Source: an uncultured Erysipelotrichaceae bacterium (GTDB lineage Bacteria > Bacillota_I > Bacilli_A > Erysipelotrichales > Erysipelotrichaceae). Taken from it: a stretch of 64,000 nucleotides of DNA. The notes under the pieces were generated by a model that was not told where the DNA came from, searched no databases, and saw only the letters and a list, made by a program, of their open reading frames with translations. How positions within the stretch are numbered: the stretch's first letter is position 1; each line of letters begins with the position of its first letter. A program made the position numbers and the translations under genes. The stretch is taken from the NCBI GenBank assembly GCA_902793635.1, contig CADBEA010000004.1:32745-96744 (forward strand). Reading direction: 5' to 3'. Below are positions 8,928 through 17,042 of the stretch, piece by piece.

Positions 8928-9718
8928 TTCCCGCTGTCTCCTTTCTTGCTCTTCTCCGCTGCAGCGGAAGAAGCTTCCTTCAGATTCAGATGATACGCGA
9001 AGGCACCCAGGCCGAACGCCAGCATGGCGCAGACCGCGGCCGCTGCCTCAAAGGACAGCACGCTGCCGGCCAGAACCGCACAGGCAAAACCGGCGAAGAA
9101 AGCACCCGGCATATCCTTGGCGGACAGATTGCGCAGCAGGACGGCAAAACCGACCAGCGGCAGCAATGCGCCGACCGCCGAGAAACCTTCCAGGATCCAG
9201 CCGAAGCCGTCACCGAACGATTCCACCGCAGCTGTGAAGTTTTCTGCCTGTGACACACCCACAAAAGCAATCACGGCAAAGACCAGCGCTTTGAGGACAA
9301 GCGGCAGGAAGTTGGCCACAGCCAGTTTCTTCTCGTCTCTTGTCTCAGCTGCTTTTCTTGCCTGCTGCAGGAAAAACAGATTACCGGTATCAAACAGATG
9401 GGCAATACCGCTGCCGATGCCTAAAAAGACCAGAGCGGCACCGGCTGCTTCCGCCGCATTCATACCGGCTTTGACAGCCAGAAGCACCGCGAAGCAGCTG
9501 TATAACACACTGCCGGTACGGTGCAAGAAATAACGTGATGTATCAAAGCTGAGCAGTGTCATCTCCAGACTGGCGCCGACTGCCATACCGATGGCGGTAT
9601 TAGACAGCAGCATTCCGAAGATGGTGCATGCAATCAGCGGACGGTGCAGTGAGCGGGTCAGGATCTGCTGATCCATGGCCAGCAGAAACACCGCCAGTGC
9701 AATTAATATTCCTTCCAT
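8918..9718 (-). CDS. PTS mannose/fructose/sorbose family transporter subunit IIC
   Basis: 266 residues, very hydrophobic, with about seven membrane segments; the N-terminus MEGILIALAVFLLAMDQQI and the GMAVGASLEMTLL stretch are typical of EIIC of the mannose superfamily. The C-terminal tail is polar and Lys/Ser rich. GGAGG precedes the ATG at a five-base spacing. It lies 15 bases after IIA. The substrate is not readable from sequence; the divergent nagA suggests an amino sugar. Confidence 0.88.
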   Translation of the reverse strand: MEGILIALAVFLLAMDQQILTRSLHRPLIACTIFGMLLSNTAIGMAVGASLEMTLLSFDTSRYFLHRTGSVLYSCFAVLLAVKAGMNAAEAAGAALVFLGIGSGIAHLFDTGNLFFLQQARKAAETRDEKKLAVANFLPLVLKALVFAVIAFVGVSQAENFTAAVESFGDGFGWILEGFSAVGALLPLVGFAVLLRNLSAKDMPGAFFAGFACAVLAGSVLSFEAAAAVCAMLAFGLGAFAYHLNLKEASSAAAEKSKKGDSGKWW

Positions 9719-9733
9719 GAAACCTCCGTTCAG

Positions 9734-10144
9734 TTATTCATTTTCATCCTCATACCGGATGATATGATGACGGCCTTCCTCGACCGCCAGATCAGCAAGG
9801 TCGCGGACATTTGAAACATAACCGCGTGCCAGATTGACCTGCATTAACATGCCGAGGTTGACACCCGCGACGATCTCGATGCGGCGGGAATCAATGACCT
9901 TGCGGCGTATATCCGCACAAACTTTATATGGTGCCGCTTCCAGCATGTCCGCCAGGATCAGCACACCCGTGCAGCCGCGCAGAGCGCCGAGTGCCGCCCG
10001 CATTTTCGCCTCATAGTCATCCGTTGAGTCTTCCTGCAGATAATCGACCGCTTCAAACGATTCCGGCCGGCCGGCCAGAAGTCTGACTGCTTCCTTCATG
10101 CCCGAAGCGAAGGTACCGTGTCCTGTAACAATCACACCAATCAT
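9734..10144 (-). CDS. PTS mannose-family subunit IIA
   Basis: 136 residues, the standard length of a free EIIA of the mannose family. The phospho-acceptor His9 lies in GVIVTGHGTFASGM. It accepts phosphate from HPr and passes it to IIB. No IIB gene is found between IIA, IIC and IID or elsewhere in the window, which is unusual because IIB normally lies in the same operon. A -10 element TATAAT lies 26 bases upstream. Confidence 0.9.
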   Translation of the reverse strand: MIGVIVTGHGTFASGMKEAVRLLAGRPESFEAVDYLQEDSTDDYEAKMRAALGALRGCTGVLILADMLEAAPYKVCADIRRKVIDSRRIEIVAGVNLGMLMQVNLARGYVSNVRDLADLAVEEGRHHIIRYEDENE

Positions 10145-10169
10145 AAATTTTCCTCACTCATTGCAATAT

Positions 10170-10175
10170 ATTATA
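10170..10175 (-). promoter_or_regulatory. -10 element of the PTS operon
   Basis: A perfect TATAAT on the minus strand, 26 bases before the IIA start codon. No good -35 is seen at 16-18 bases, so activation by a regulator is possible. Confidence 0.5.
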
Positions 10176-10190
10176 ACAACTCATTCTCAC

Positions 10191-10219
10191 TTGCGCACGT
10201 TATTCGCGGCTGTGATAAA
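10191..10219 (+). promoter_or_regulatory. Probable nagA promoter
   Basis: TTGCGC, a 17-base spacer and GATAAA lie 25 bases before the nagA start, divergent from the PTS promoter. Both operons could share one regulator acting in this 99-base gap; no clear palindromic operator or cre site was found. Confidence 0.45.
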
Positions 10220-10243
10220 GTAGTAATTAAGGAGGTACTGTAT

Positions 10244-11389
10244 ATGCGTATCCGCAGTACACGCGTATGGATCGTCAGTTCCTTTATGCCTGCCGATATC
10301 ATCATTGAAAATCAGATCATCACATCCATTGAACCTTACCGGTCTGTTCCGGAAGCCGATATAGACTACGGCGAACGCCGGATCGTTCCCGGTTTTATCG
10401 ACGTGCATACCCATGGAGCCTATGGCTTTGACACCAACTACGCAGATCCCGAAGGTCTGAAAAAATGGACAGCCGGCGTTGTTTCGGAAGGTGTCACCGG
10501 CCTGCTTGCCACAACCGTCACCGACAGTAAAGACACCCTTCTGAAAGCACTGGCCAATGTCAACGCCGTCGCTTCCGGTTCCTACGACGGTGCCCGCATT
10601 CTCGGCGTCCATCTCGAAGGTCCCTATCTCGACAGCAAATACAAAGGCGCTCAGCCGCCGGAAGCCATCGTTCCCCCTTCTGTTGAAGAATTCCGCCAGT
10701 ACCAGGCAGCTTCCGGTGACCGGATCCGTATCATTACTCTGGCGCCGGAACATGACGAAAACTTTGCCCTGACCCACTACTGCGTCAGTCAGGGAATCGT
10801 CGTCTCGATGGGACACAGTGACGCGACCTATGAACAGGCCCAGCTGGCCGTCGCCAACGGCGCCCGTTCCATCACTCATACCTACAATGCCATGCGGCCT
10901 CTCAAACACCGCGAAAACGGCATGGTCGGCATCGCCCTGCGCATGCATGATCTCTACAGTGAGATCATCTGTGACTGCAACCACAGCACACCGGAAGCCC
11001 TGCATATCTTCTTCCAGGCCAAGGATGCCGATAAAGCGCTGATGATCTCCGACTCACTCATGTGCAAAGGCTCCGCCCCGGGTGAAAGATTCCTGTTCGG
11101 CGGCCATTGGATTGAGATCTATCCGGACGGTTCCGCCCACCTGGTGGAAGAAAAGAATCTGGCCGGCTCCACGATGCGGATGAACGAAGGCCTGCGCAAT
11201 CTGGTCGAAAGAGCCATGGTGCCCTTTGACAAAGCCATCAACGCCTGCACGATCAACCCGGCCCGGATGCTGAGAATGGATGACCATATCGGCCGTATCA
11301 CCGCCGGCTATGACGCAGACATTGTCGTGCTGAATGACGACTATTCCGTTCTTCAGACCTACGTCAAGGGCAGCCCGCAGCTCCCCTGA
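10244..11389 (+). CDS. nagA: N-acetylglucosamine-6-phosphate deacetylase
   Basis: 381 residues from the ATG at 10244, which has AAGGAGG eight bases upstream; an in-frame extension to 10118 would run into the divergent IIA gene and is rejected. It removes acetate from GlcNAc-6-P to give glucosamine-6-P. An amidohydrolase fold is shown by GFIDVHTHG (His55 and His57), HLEGPY with the metal-binding Glu, GHSDATY, THTYNAM and the catalytic Asp in MISDSL. Divergent from a mannose-type PTS, it suggests that the PTS delivers an N-acetylated amino sugar phosphate. nagB is not in the window. Confidence 0.93.
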   Translation: MRIRSTRVWIVSSFMPADIIIENQIITSIEPYRSVPEADIDYGERRIVPGFIDVHTHGAYGFDTNYADPEGLKKWTAGVVSEGVTGLLATTVTDSKDTLLKALANVNAVASGSYDGARILGVHLEGPYLDSKYKGAQPPEAIVPPSVEEFRQYQAASGDRIRIITLAPEHDENFALTHYCVSQGIVVSMGHSDATYEQAQLAVANGARSITHTYNAMRPLKHRENGMVGIALRMHDLYSEIICDCNHSTPEALHIFFQAKDADKALMISDSLMCKGSAPGERFLFGGHWIEIYPDGSAHLVEEKNLAGSTMRMNEGLRNLVERAMVPFDKAINACTINPARMLRMDDHIGRITAGYDADIVVLNDDYSVLQTYVKGSPQLP

Positions 11390-11403
11390 AGACATCAATA
11401 AAA

Positions 11404-11450
11404 GGACAGTATCACACGGAGCAACAAACCGTGCGGTACTGCCTTTTTTT
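11404..11450 (+). terminator. Intrinsic terminator after nagA
   Basis: A 15-base-pair imperfect stem (one bulge, one mismatch) with a nine-base loop, followed by seven T residues, begins 15 bases after the nagA stop. It lies between convergent nagA and mscS. Confidence 0.85.
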
Positions 11451-11456
11451 CGTGTA

Positions 11457-12398
11457 TTATTCGCCTTTGTGAACAACGACCTGCGGGAAAGGAATCTCGA
11501 CGTTCTTTTCCGCGAACAGGACTCTGATATCACGGGTCAGCTGACGCTGGGCAGCGAAGACATTTTCTTCCTTGCAGTCGACGACGAACTTCAGATTGAC
11601 GCCGCTGTCAGCCAGTGATGAGGTACCCAGATACCTCGGTGCGGCCAGATAGAGATCCTTATGCGGTGCATACATGGCCGGCAGGTTTGCCGCCAGCATC
11701 TTTTCCAGAGCGGGAAGATCCGTGTCATAGGAAACACTGACTTCGCAGATTGCCAAAGACGCGTTGCGCGAACGGTTCTGGAAATTGCGGATATCGGAGT
11801 TGTTGACGACTTTCAGGTTGTAGCCGGCATCTTCAATGGTCGTCGTTCTGACACCGATATCACGGACCGTGCCGCGGAAATCATCAAGAACGATGATATC
11901 GCCGATCGAATACTTGCCCTCAAAGATAATGAACAATCCGGTCAGTACGTCCTCGATCAGACTCTGGGCACCAAAGCCGAGAATCAGACCGATGATGCCG
12001 ACACCTGCCAAAACGGCGGTGGAATTGACACCGAGAATGCTGAGACCCCATACCAGGGCGATGATCGCCGCCAGATACTTCAGGGCGTTGACGAGCAGTG
12101 TCGCGATCGTGCGAGCCCTCTCACTCTTCTTTCCCAACGCATTCAGCGCCAGTTTGATCAGTGTGTAGATCAGCCATACCACACAGAGTGCCAGCACCAG
12201 CGTGATGATGTGGGCAATCGTAATGCGACTGCTTCTTTCGATGAGAAAATGCGTTTTCTCCAGCTCGGTCAGTTTTTCTTTCATTTCGCCGGAAAGCGGC
12301 AGCCATGCCGGATTCACCAGAAGAAGGATCAGGATCACGGATACGGCCAGCCCGATGTAAGTGCCGGTCCCTGCTGTTTTTCTTTTTGATTCGTTCAT
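11457..12398 (-). CDS. mscS: Small-conductance mechanosensitive channel, MscS family
   Basis: 313 residues. Three N-terminal membrane segments, the pore-lining helix with GVNSTAVLAGVGIIGLILGFGAQS, and the beta domain starting LFIIFEGKYSIGDIIVLDD are characteristic. It opens under membrane tension to release solutes during hypo-osmotic shock. GGAGG lies nine bases before the ATG. It starts only 18 bases after the large surface protein's stop and has no promoter of its own that I can see, so the two are co-transcribed. Confidence 0.93.
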   Translation of the reverse strand: MNESKRKTAGTGTYIGLAVSVILILLLVNPAWLPLSGEMKEKLTELEKTHFLIERSSRITIAHIITLVLALCVVWLIYTLIKLALNALGKKSERARTIATLLVNALKYLAAIIALVWGLSILGVNSTAVLAGVGIIGLILGFGAQSLIEDVLTGLFIIFEGKYSIGDIIVLDDFRGTVRDIGVRTTTIEDAGYNLKVVNNSDIRNFQNRSRNASLAICEVSVSYDTDLPALEKMLAANLPAMYAPHKDLYLAAPRYLGTSSLADSGVNLKFVVDCKEENVFAAQRQLTRDIRVLFAEKNVEIPFPQVVVHKGE

Positions 12399-12416
12399 AA
12401 TGTTTAACCTCCGGTT

Positions 12417-15400
12417 TTAATCGCCCACATCAGTGAAGTCACCCCAGGACACAAGGCCGCCCTTCCATTCGTAGATCTGGCCGTCAAGCGGATCTTCCGC
12501 TGATGCGGTAGCCTTGAATTCCACGATCATGCAGTTGCCATCGGCTGGTTTCAGTTCACTGATATCGATGTTTTCATAATTCAGTGTGTATTCGTAATAT
12601 GTGACACCATCGCCGGCCGTTTCACCGGACGGTCCGCTGAGGACGGCGGGATTGTCACTGCTGGTGCGGTTCCATATCTCGCTCTCACCGATATACGTGT
12701 AAGAGTATTCGCCTTCCTTCTGATACCAGCTGATCACCGATGTTTCGATGGCAATGTCGTATTGATAGCGGTCGTCATTATCCACTTCGACCCTGAGGAC
12801 GGTATTTGTCAAATTGGTCTCTGTTTCCAGGGTTGGCCGGAATACCCGATCAGGCCGCTGAGCCGCAAATGTCACCGTCTTTTCCCTGACGCTGCCGTTG
12901 AGCGTGTAATGCAGGGTGATCTTCGGTTCCCAGGTGTCAGCGCTGTTGAAGGAAATGACGCTGTTTGTATTGATATTGGCTGCCAGCGGGCCGCTGCCGG
13001 CCACACCATTCAGGGAAACGCTGCTTTCCGGCATCAGTACGGAAGTCAGCGTGACGTCGGAAGTGATGTCAGCCGCGTCGTTGGCGGTTACCGTATATGC
13101 GACTTCGACTCTTTCCAGTCCTGCGGGATCACCGGCCGGAACGTTGAATTCGCCCCAGTACCAGATATGATCCAGACTGACATCCGGTTCCGTGGCGGAT
13201 ACCGTGAAAGACACTTCTTCCTTGTCCGGCCAGTCGATGCGGCCGCGTGCTTCCATATAGTCAACTGCCATGGTCACTTTGTTTTCGGCGGATGGATCCA
13301 GCTCTTCACCGTTCAGCGTATAGGTGACGGTAAGGATGCCGTTCTCGTCGACTTCTGACACTTCAGCAGTGCTGCTGATATCCCAGCTGCGGCTGCCGCT
13401 GCTCAGTTTCAGTTCTGTGACCTTCAGATTTTCCGGCTCAAGGTTAAGCAGCAGATCCGTATTCACTCTGAATTTCGCTGTCAGAACACCGCTATTCAGT
13501 TCAGCGGATTCAGGGCTCAGGTAGCTTCCTTTATATGACCATAATGTGCCGAACTTCTGATAATTGTAGTAGATGTCCGAGGAAAGTGTATTCTCGTCAC
13601 CGTTAGCCAGGGTATACTCCAGGTCGAGTCCCATTTCCCTCAGCATGCCTTCGGTGGTGCCCATGCCCACGCTGTACATGTCATAGACGATATCACCTTC
13701 CCAGATGCCGCCCGAGCCGCTGTAAGTCATGGTATATTCGTCATCCGTGACCCAATCCCACACACTGTCGTCATAATGCTTCAGTTTAAGGGTGATCGGC
13801 TTGGTGGTATCGGCATCCTTGAGATCGATGGCGAAGTGGTAAATGAAGTTGTCATCGTCTTCCTGCGGTGCCGGATGAGACTGATCGATGTCCGTGAATT
13901 CCGGCTCATAGATCGAACTGTCATTGCTCTTGATGAATTGCAGATAGACTTCCGGATCCCATTCGTTGACTTCATCTTCATGGTAGACCGGATCCGGCGA
14001 GAAGCCATAGTCGCCATTCGGGAACGGCGCGTCAGAGACAAACGTGAAGAACATATGATGCGTGCCGTCGGCGGCTGCCTGATATTCGATTTCCGGATCG
14101 TTATACCAGATCCAATCGTAATCGCCGCTTTCATCCTGATAGAAAACACTCATTGAAGATCCGTCATCTTTGGTTTCCACTTCCGCCGCGTTGACCAGAT
14201 CATTGTCGATGATCATATCCAGAGTCATCGTATACTGCGTGCTGCCGGAAGCCGGATCTGTCCTTTCGGCTATCTTCCAGCCTTTTCCTTCGTAGTTTTC
14301 ATTGCACTTCGCGAAAGTGCCGTTGTGAACCGGTCTTGTATCTGTCTCAATCGTATCCGTCGTACCATCCGGATAGACAATATCGAAAACGATCTTCGCA
14401 GGACCGGCAATACCGCCGTTCAGCGGTGGTTCTATGAAGCAATCTGCTTCTTCTTCCCAGATGTCTCCGGTAGTTACGGACGGATCGTAGTCCGGGATGC
14501 CCCAGCTTGCGTACGGCGGCGTGATTTCTTCGAAACCATTGCCGGTATCTGCATAGACCTTCGCCGAGGCGGAACCTCCCTTCAGGTCATTCAGAGTCAT
14601 CGTGAACGTCAGGACCGGATACGGTGATCCTTCCGGATTGGGACCGTCAACATATGGATCCAGTTCAACGGTCGGCGCGATACGGACACTGCATTCGTCC
14701 TGCGACTGCCAGTCATCGATGGCACCGTCTTTGTCACTGTAGGAATATGTCATGCTGAGACGGTTATCCAGAGCAGGATCGATTTCGATACCGTCCAGTT
14801 CATATGCCACGCTGATCGTTCCATCAGCTGCCGGTGCGGATATCGTCGCTTTGTCGGTCAGATTCCATGATTCACTGCCGCTTCGCAGCGTCAGATCCCG
14901 GACGGTCAGTTTACCCGTATCCATGACGAGATCCGTATCGGCTTTGAATTCAGCGGCGAGCTGATTGCCTTTCAGCACGGCGGACTGAGCGTCCAGATAA
15001 TTTCCTTTATATGCGTAAAGCTCCCGGATTCCAGTGGAATCAAGCGTTCCGCTGGTTCCGTCTTTGAGCGTGTAATCGAAAACGATGCGTATTTGCTGTA
15101 CGATGCCGGAGTCTTCTGCCACTTCCAGCGGATCCACATCATAGAGCATCTCACCTTCCCAGGTGCTTCCCGAGCCGCTGTAGGAAAGCGAACTGACGGT
15201 AGCACCGGAAGCAGTGACATCCTGCCAGCCGCTGCCGTTTTTATCAGCGGACTGCAGTCTCACGGTCAGCGGTTTCGCTGTATCCGCATCCTTCAGATCG
15301 ATCGTGAAACTGTAATGGAACTGATCACGGTATTCCGCAGAGGATGACGGTTCGTAATCATGACTCATGCCGGCGGCCGTAAAAGCCGGGTTTGTGTATG

Positions 15401-15842
15401 CGACCGGCGGGTCGGGAATCGGCACCGGCGGATCGGGGATCGGCACCGGTGGATCCGGAATCGGTACCGGCGGGTCAGGAATCGGTACCGGCGGGTCGGG
15501 AATCGGTACTGGCGGATCCGGGATCGGAACCGGTGGATCCGGAGTCGGCTGCGGCGGATCGGGAGTCGGCAAAGGCGGTTCAGGAACCGGCACCGGTGTT
15601 GTCTCCGGTTTCTGCGGCGGTGTGACAGCTGCTGTCGGCGGCTCACCCGGTACAACAGGTTCACCGGCGGGTGGCGCGAAAAAAAGACTTCCCAGTATGA
15701 AAAGAAGTCCTGCCACTGCCAAAAACGGACCTTTGAATGTCAATCCGCTGTGATGCTTCCCGCCTCTGACCGGTTCATACGGCTCAGCAAATTCGGGATA
15801 GCGATTGTCTATCTCCCTTGGTTCCAAGATCCTGCTCCCCAT
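12417..15842 (-). CDS. Large membrane-anchored surface protein with proline-rich repeats and duplicated beta-domains
   Basis: 1141 residues, not recognised by name. A short charged cytosolic head is followed by one membrane segment (about 37-56), a proline-rich stalk (about 61-150) containing six exact PPVPIPD heptads plus variants, and about 1000 residues of acidic, Tyr/Ser/Thr-rich, beta-type sequence. Residues about 163-400 and 640-880 are a clear internal duplication: both contain IDLKDADTxKP, a YSGSGxxWEG motif, a YKGxYL motif and a similar end. No LPXTG or C-terminal anchor is present, so the topology is N-in, C-out. The chosen ATG has no ribosome site; a TTG at 15827 preceded by GGGGAG is an alternative start. 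An adhesin or envelope-sensing role is only inference. Confidence 0.8.
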   Translation of the reverse strand: MGSRILEPREIDNRYPEFAEPYEPVRGGKHHSGLTFKGPFLAVAGLLFILGSLFFAPPAGEPVVPGEPPTAAVTPPQKPETTPVPVPEPPLPTPDPPQPTPDPPVPIPDPPVPIPDPPVPIPDPPVPIPDPPVPIPDPPVPIPDPPVAYTNPAFTAAGMSHDYEPSSSAEYRDQFHYSFTIDLKDADTAKPLTVRLQSADKNGSGWQDVTASGATVSSLSYSGSGSTWEGEMLYDVDPLEVAEDSGIVQQIRIVFDYTLKDGTSGTLDSTGIRELYAYKGNYLDAQSAVLKGNQLAAEFKADTDLVMDTGKLTVRDLTLRSGSESWNLTDKATISAPAADGTISVAYELDGIEIDPALDNRLSMTYSYSDKDGAIDDWQSQDECSVRIAPTVELDPYVDGPNPEGSPYPVLTFTMTLNDLKGGSASAKVYADTGNGFEEITPPYASWGIPDYDPSVTTGDIWEEEADCFIEPPLNGGIAGPAKIVFDIVYPDGTTDTIETDTRPVHNGTFAKCNENYEGKGWKIAERTDPASGSTQYTMTLDMIIDNDLVNAAEVETKDDGSSMSVFYQDESGDYDWIWYNDPEIEYQAAADGTHHMFFTFVSDAPFPNGDYGFSPDPVYHEDEVNEWDPEVYLQFIKSNDSSIYEPEFTDIDQSHPAPQEDDDNFIYHFAIDLKDADTTKPITLKLKHYDDSVWDWVTDDEYTMTYSGSGGIWEGDIVYDMYSVGMGTTEGMLREMGLDLEYTLANGDENTLSSDIYYNYQKFGTLWSYKGSYLSPESAELNSGVLTAKFRVNTDLLLNLEPENLKVTELKLSSGSRSWDISSTAEVSEVDENGILTVTYTLNGEELDPSAENKVTMAVDYMEARGRIDWPDKEEVSFTVSATEPDVSLDHIWYWGEFNVPAGDPAGLERVEVAYTVTANDAADITSDVTLTSVLMPESSVSLNGVAGSGPLAANINTNSVISFNSADTWEPKITLHYTLNGSVREKTVTFAAQRPDRVFRPTLETETNLTNTVLRVEVDNDDRYQYDIAIETSVISWYQKEGEYSYTYIGESEIWNRTSSDNPAVLSGPSGETAGDGVTYYEYTLNYENIDISELKPADGNCMIVEFKATASAEDPLDGQIYEWKGGLVSWGDFTDVGD
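15403..15591. repeat. Nine 21-base tandem repeats coding the proline-rich stalk
   Basis: About nine copies of a 21-base unit (type ACCGGCGGGTCGGGAATCGG on the plus strand) encode PPVPIPD-like heptads of the surface protein on the minus strand. The copies are imperfect at third positions. Changes in copy number would stay in frame, so stalk length could vary between strains. Confidence 0.9.
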
Positions 15843-15871
15843 GCATGCCGTGCATGCATACCAGTAATCCC

Positions 15872-15901
15872 ATTATACGGAGAACCATGCTTGCCTGACA
15901 A
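15872..15901 (-). promoter_or_regulatory. Promoter of the surface protein-mscS operon
   Basis: On the minus strand TTGTCA, 18 bases, TATAAT. The predicted transcript starts near 15865, only about 23 bases before the annotated ATG. The leader contains the perfect 8-base inverted repeat ATGCATGC-CGT-GCATGCAT at 15841-15859, which could form a hairpin at the start codon or bind a regulator. Confidence 0.7.
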
Positions 15902-15926
15902 GTGACATCCCCCGCCAGACTGTCAG

Positions 15927-15960
15927 AAAAAAACACAGTACCCGCAAAGGATACCGTGTT
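15927..15960 (-). terminator. Intrinsic terminator after rseP
   Basis: On the minus strand an 11-base-pair stem (ACACGGTATCC with GGGTACTGTGT, one G-T pair) and a short loop are followed by seven T residues, 12 bases after the rseP stop. It ends the uppS-cdsA-dxr-rseP operon. Confidence 0.88.
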
Positions 15961-15971
15961 TATCAGTCATT

Positions 15972-17042
15972 TCAGAAGCCGAACAGACGGCTGATATCGT
16001 TCCAGGTCGCAAACAGCATCAGGGCGATCAGAGCCACCCAGCATACCGCGAACAGACCCATCTTGAATTTATCGTTGATCTTTTTCCCGGTGACTGTTTC
16101 AGCCAGTGTCAGGATCACCTGGCCGCCGTCGAGAACCGGCAGCGGCAGCAGATTGAAAATGCCAATGTTCAGTGAGAGTTCCGCCATCAGAAACAGCAGG
16201 CTCATCAGGCCCATCGACGCATAGGTCTCGGTTGCCTGATAGATGCCGACCGGTCCGGACAGCTGGTTGAGGCCGATGCCGCGGAACAGGTTGCGGATCG
16301 TCCTGAGCATCAAGGTCGTGATCTCACCCATTTCCCGGGCGCCGTAATACCAGCAGTTCAGAATATTGACTTCGTGAACGACGACGTCACCGCTGCTGAT
16401 ACCGATCAGATAGGTGCCGTCCTCTTCGCTGTATTCGGGAACGACATCCAGCTGCAGGACATCTTCCCCGCGTCTGACCGTATAGGTAACAGTCTGCGTG
16501 TCGTCCGTGAAGAATGTCTGCATGTCCATGAAGGTCTTCGGCTTGACGGAAGAACCGTCTTCCTTGGAAATCTCAAGAATGACATCACCCGGCTGGAAAC
16601 CGGCCGCTTCAGCCGGAGAATTCTCCCGGACGCTGCCGACGACTGCCGGCGGTGATTCCGCGAAGGCTCCCTGGGCAAGAATAATCAGTGAGAAAAGAAC
16701 CCAGGCCAGCAGGAAATTCATCGTCACACCGGCCAGCAGAATAATGATGCGCTGCCACCACGGTCGGTTGATCAATCTTCTGTCGTCCGGCACTTCCACG
16801 TCCGGATACATCTCGTCACCGTCCGTCTCACCGGCCATGGATACATAGCCGCCGATCGGAATGGCACGGATACTGTACTGGGTTTCCCTGGTTTTCTTAT
16901 GCCACAGCAGCGGACCCATACCGAACGAGAATTCATAGCAGTAAACATTGAACTTCTTCGCCGCCAGCAGATGACCGGCTTCATGGATCGTGATGATCAC
17001 TGACAGCAGAAGCAGAAAGTATATGATCGTCATGACTGGCAA
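15972..17042 (-). CDS. rseP: RIP metalloprotease RseP (site-2 protease family)
   Basis: 356 residues. Intramembrane zinc protease: HEAGH (His20, Glu21, His24) lies in the first membrane helix, a PDZ domain (about 125-200, with SPAEAAGFQPGDVI) follows, and the third zinc ligand is in LPLPVLDGGQV near residue 300. In Firmicutes the orthologue RasP cleaves anti-sigma factors and remnant signal peptides. It overlaps dxr by 13 bases in the conserved envelope operon. Confidence 0.95.
   Translation of the reverse strand: MPVMTIIYFLLLLSVIITIHEAGHLLAAKKFNVYCYEFSFGMGPLLWHKKTRETQYSIRAIPIGGYVSMAGETDGDEMYPDVEVPDDRRLINRPWWQRIIILLAGVTMNFLLAWVLFSLIILAQGAFAESPPAVVGSVRENSPAEAAGFQPGDVILEISKEDGSSVKPKTFMDMQTFFTDDTQTVTYTVRRGEDVLQLDVVPEYSEEDGTYLIGISSGDVVVHEVNILNCWYYGAREMGEITTLMLRTIRNLFRGIGLNQLSGPVGIYQATETYASMGLMSLLFLMAELSLNIGIFNLLPLPVLDGGQVILTLAETVTGKKINDKFKMGLFAVCWVALIALMLFATWNDISRLFGF

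Noticed and set aside
10187..11005. Minus-strand frame of 272 codons opposite nagA
   Set aside because: Antisense of nagA codons; no promoter or ribosome site and no recognisable domain.
15367..15753. Plus-strand frame of 128 codons with GGSGIGT repeats
   Set aside because: It is the antisense of the proline heptads of the surface protein; no ribosome site, and repeat-derived codon pattern.
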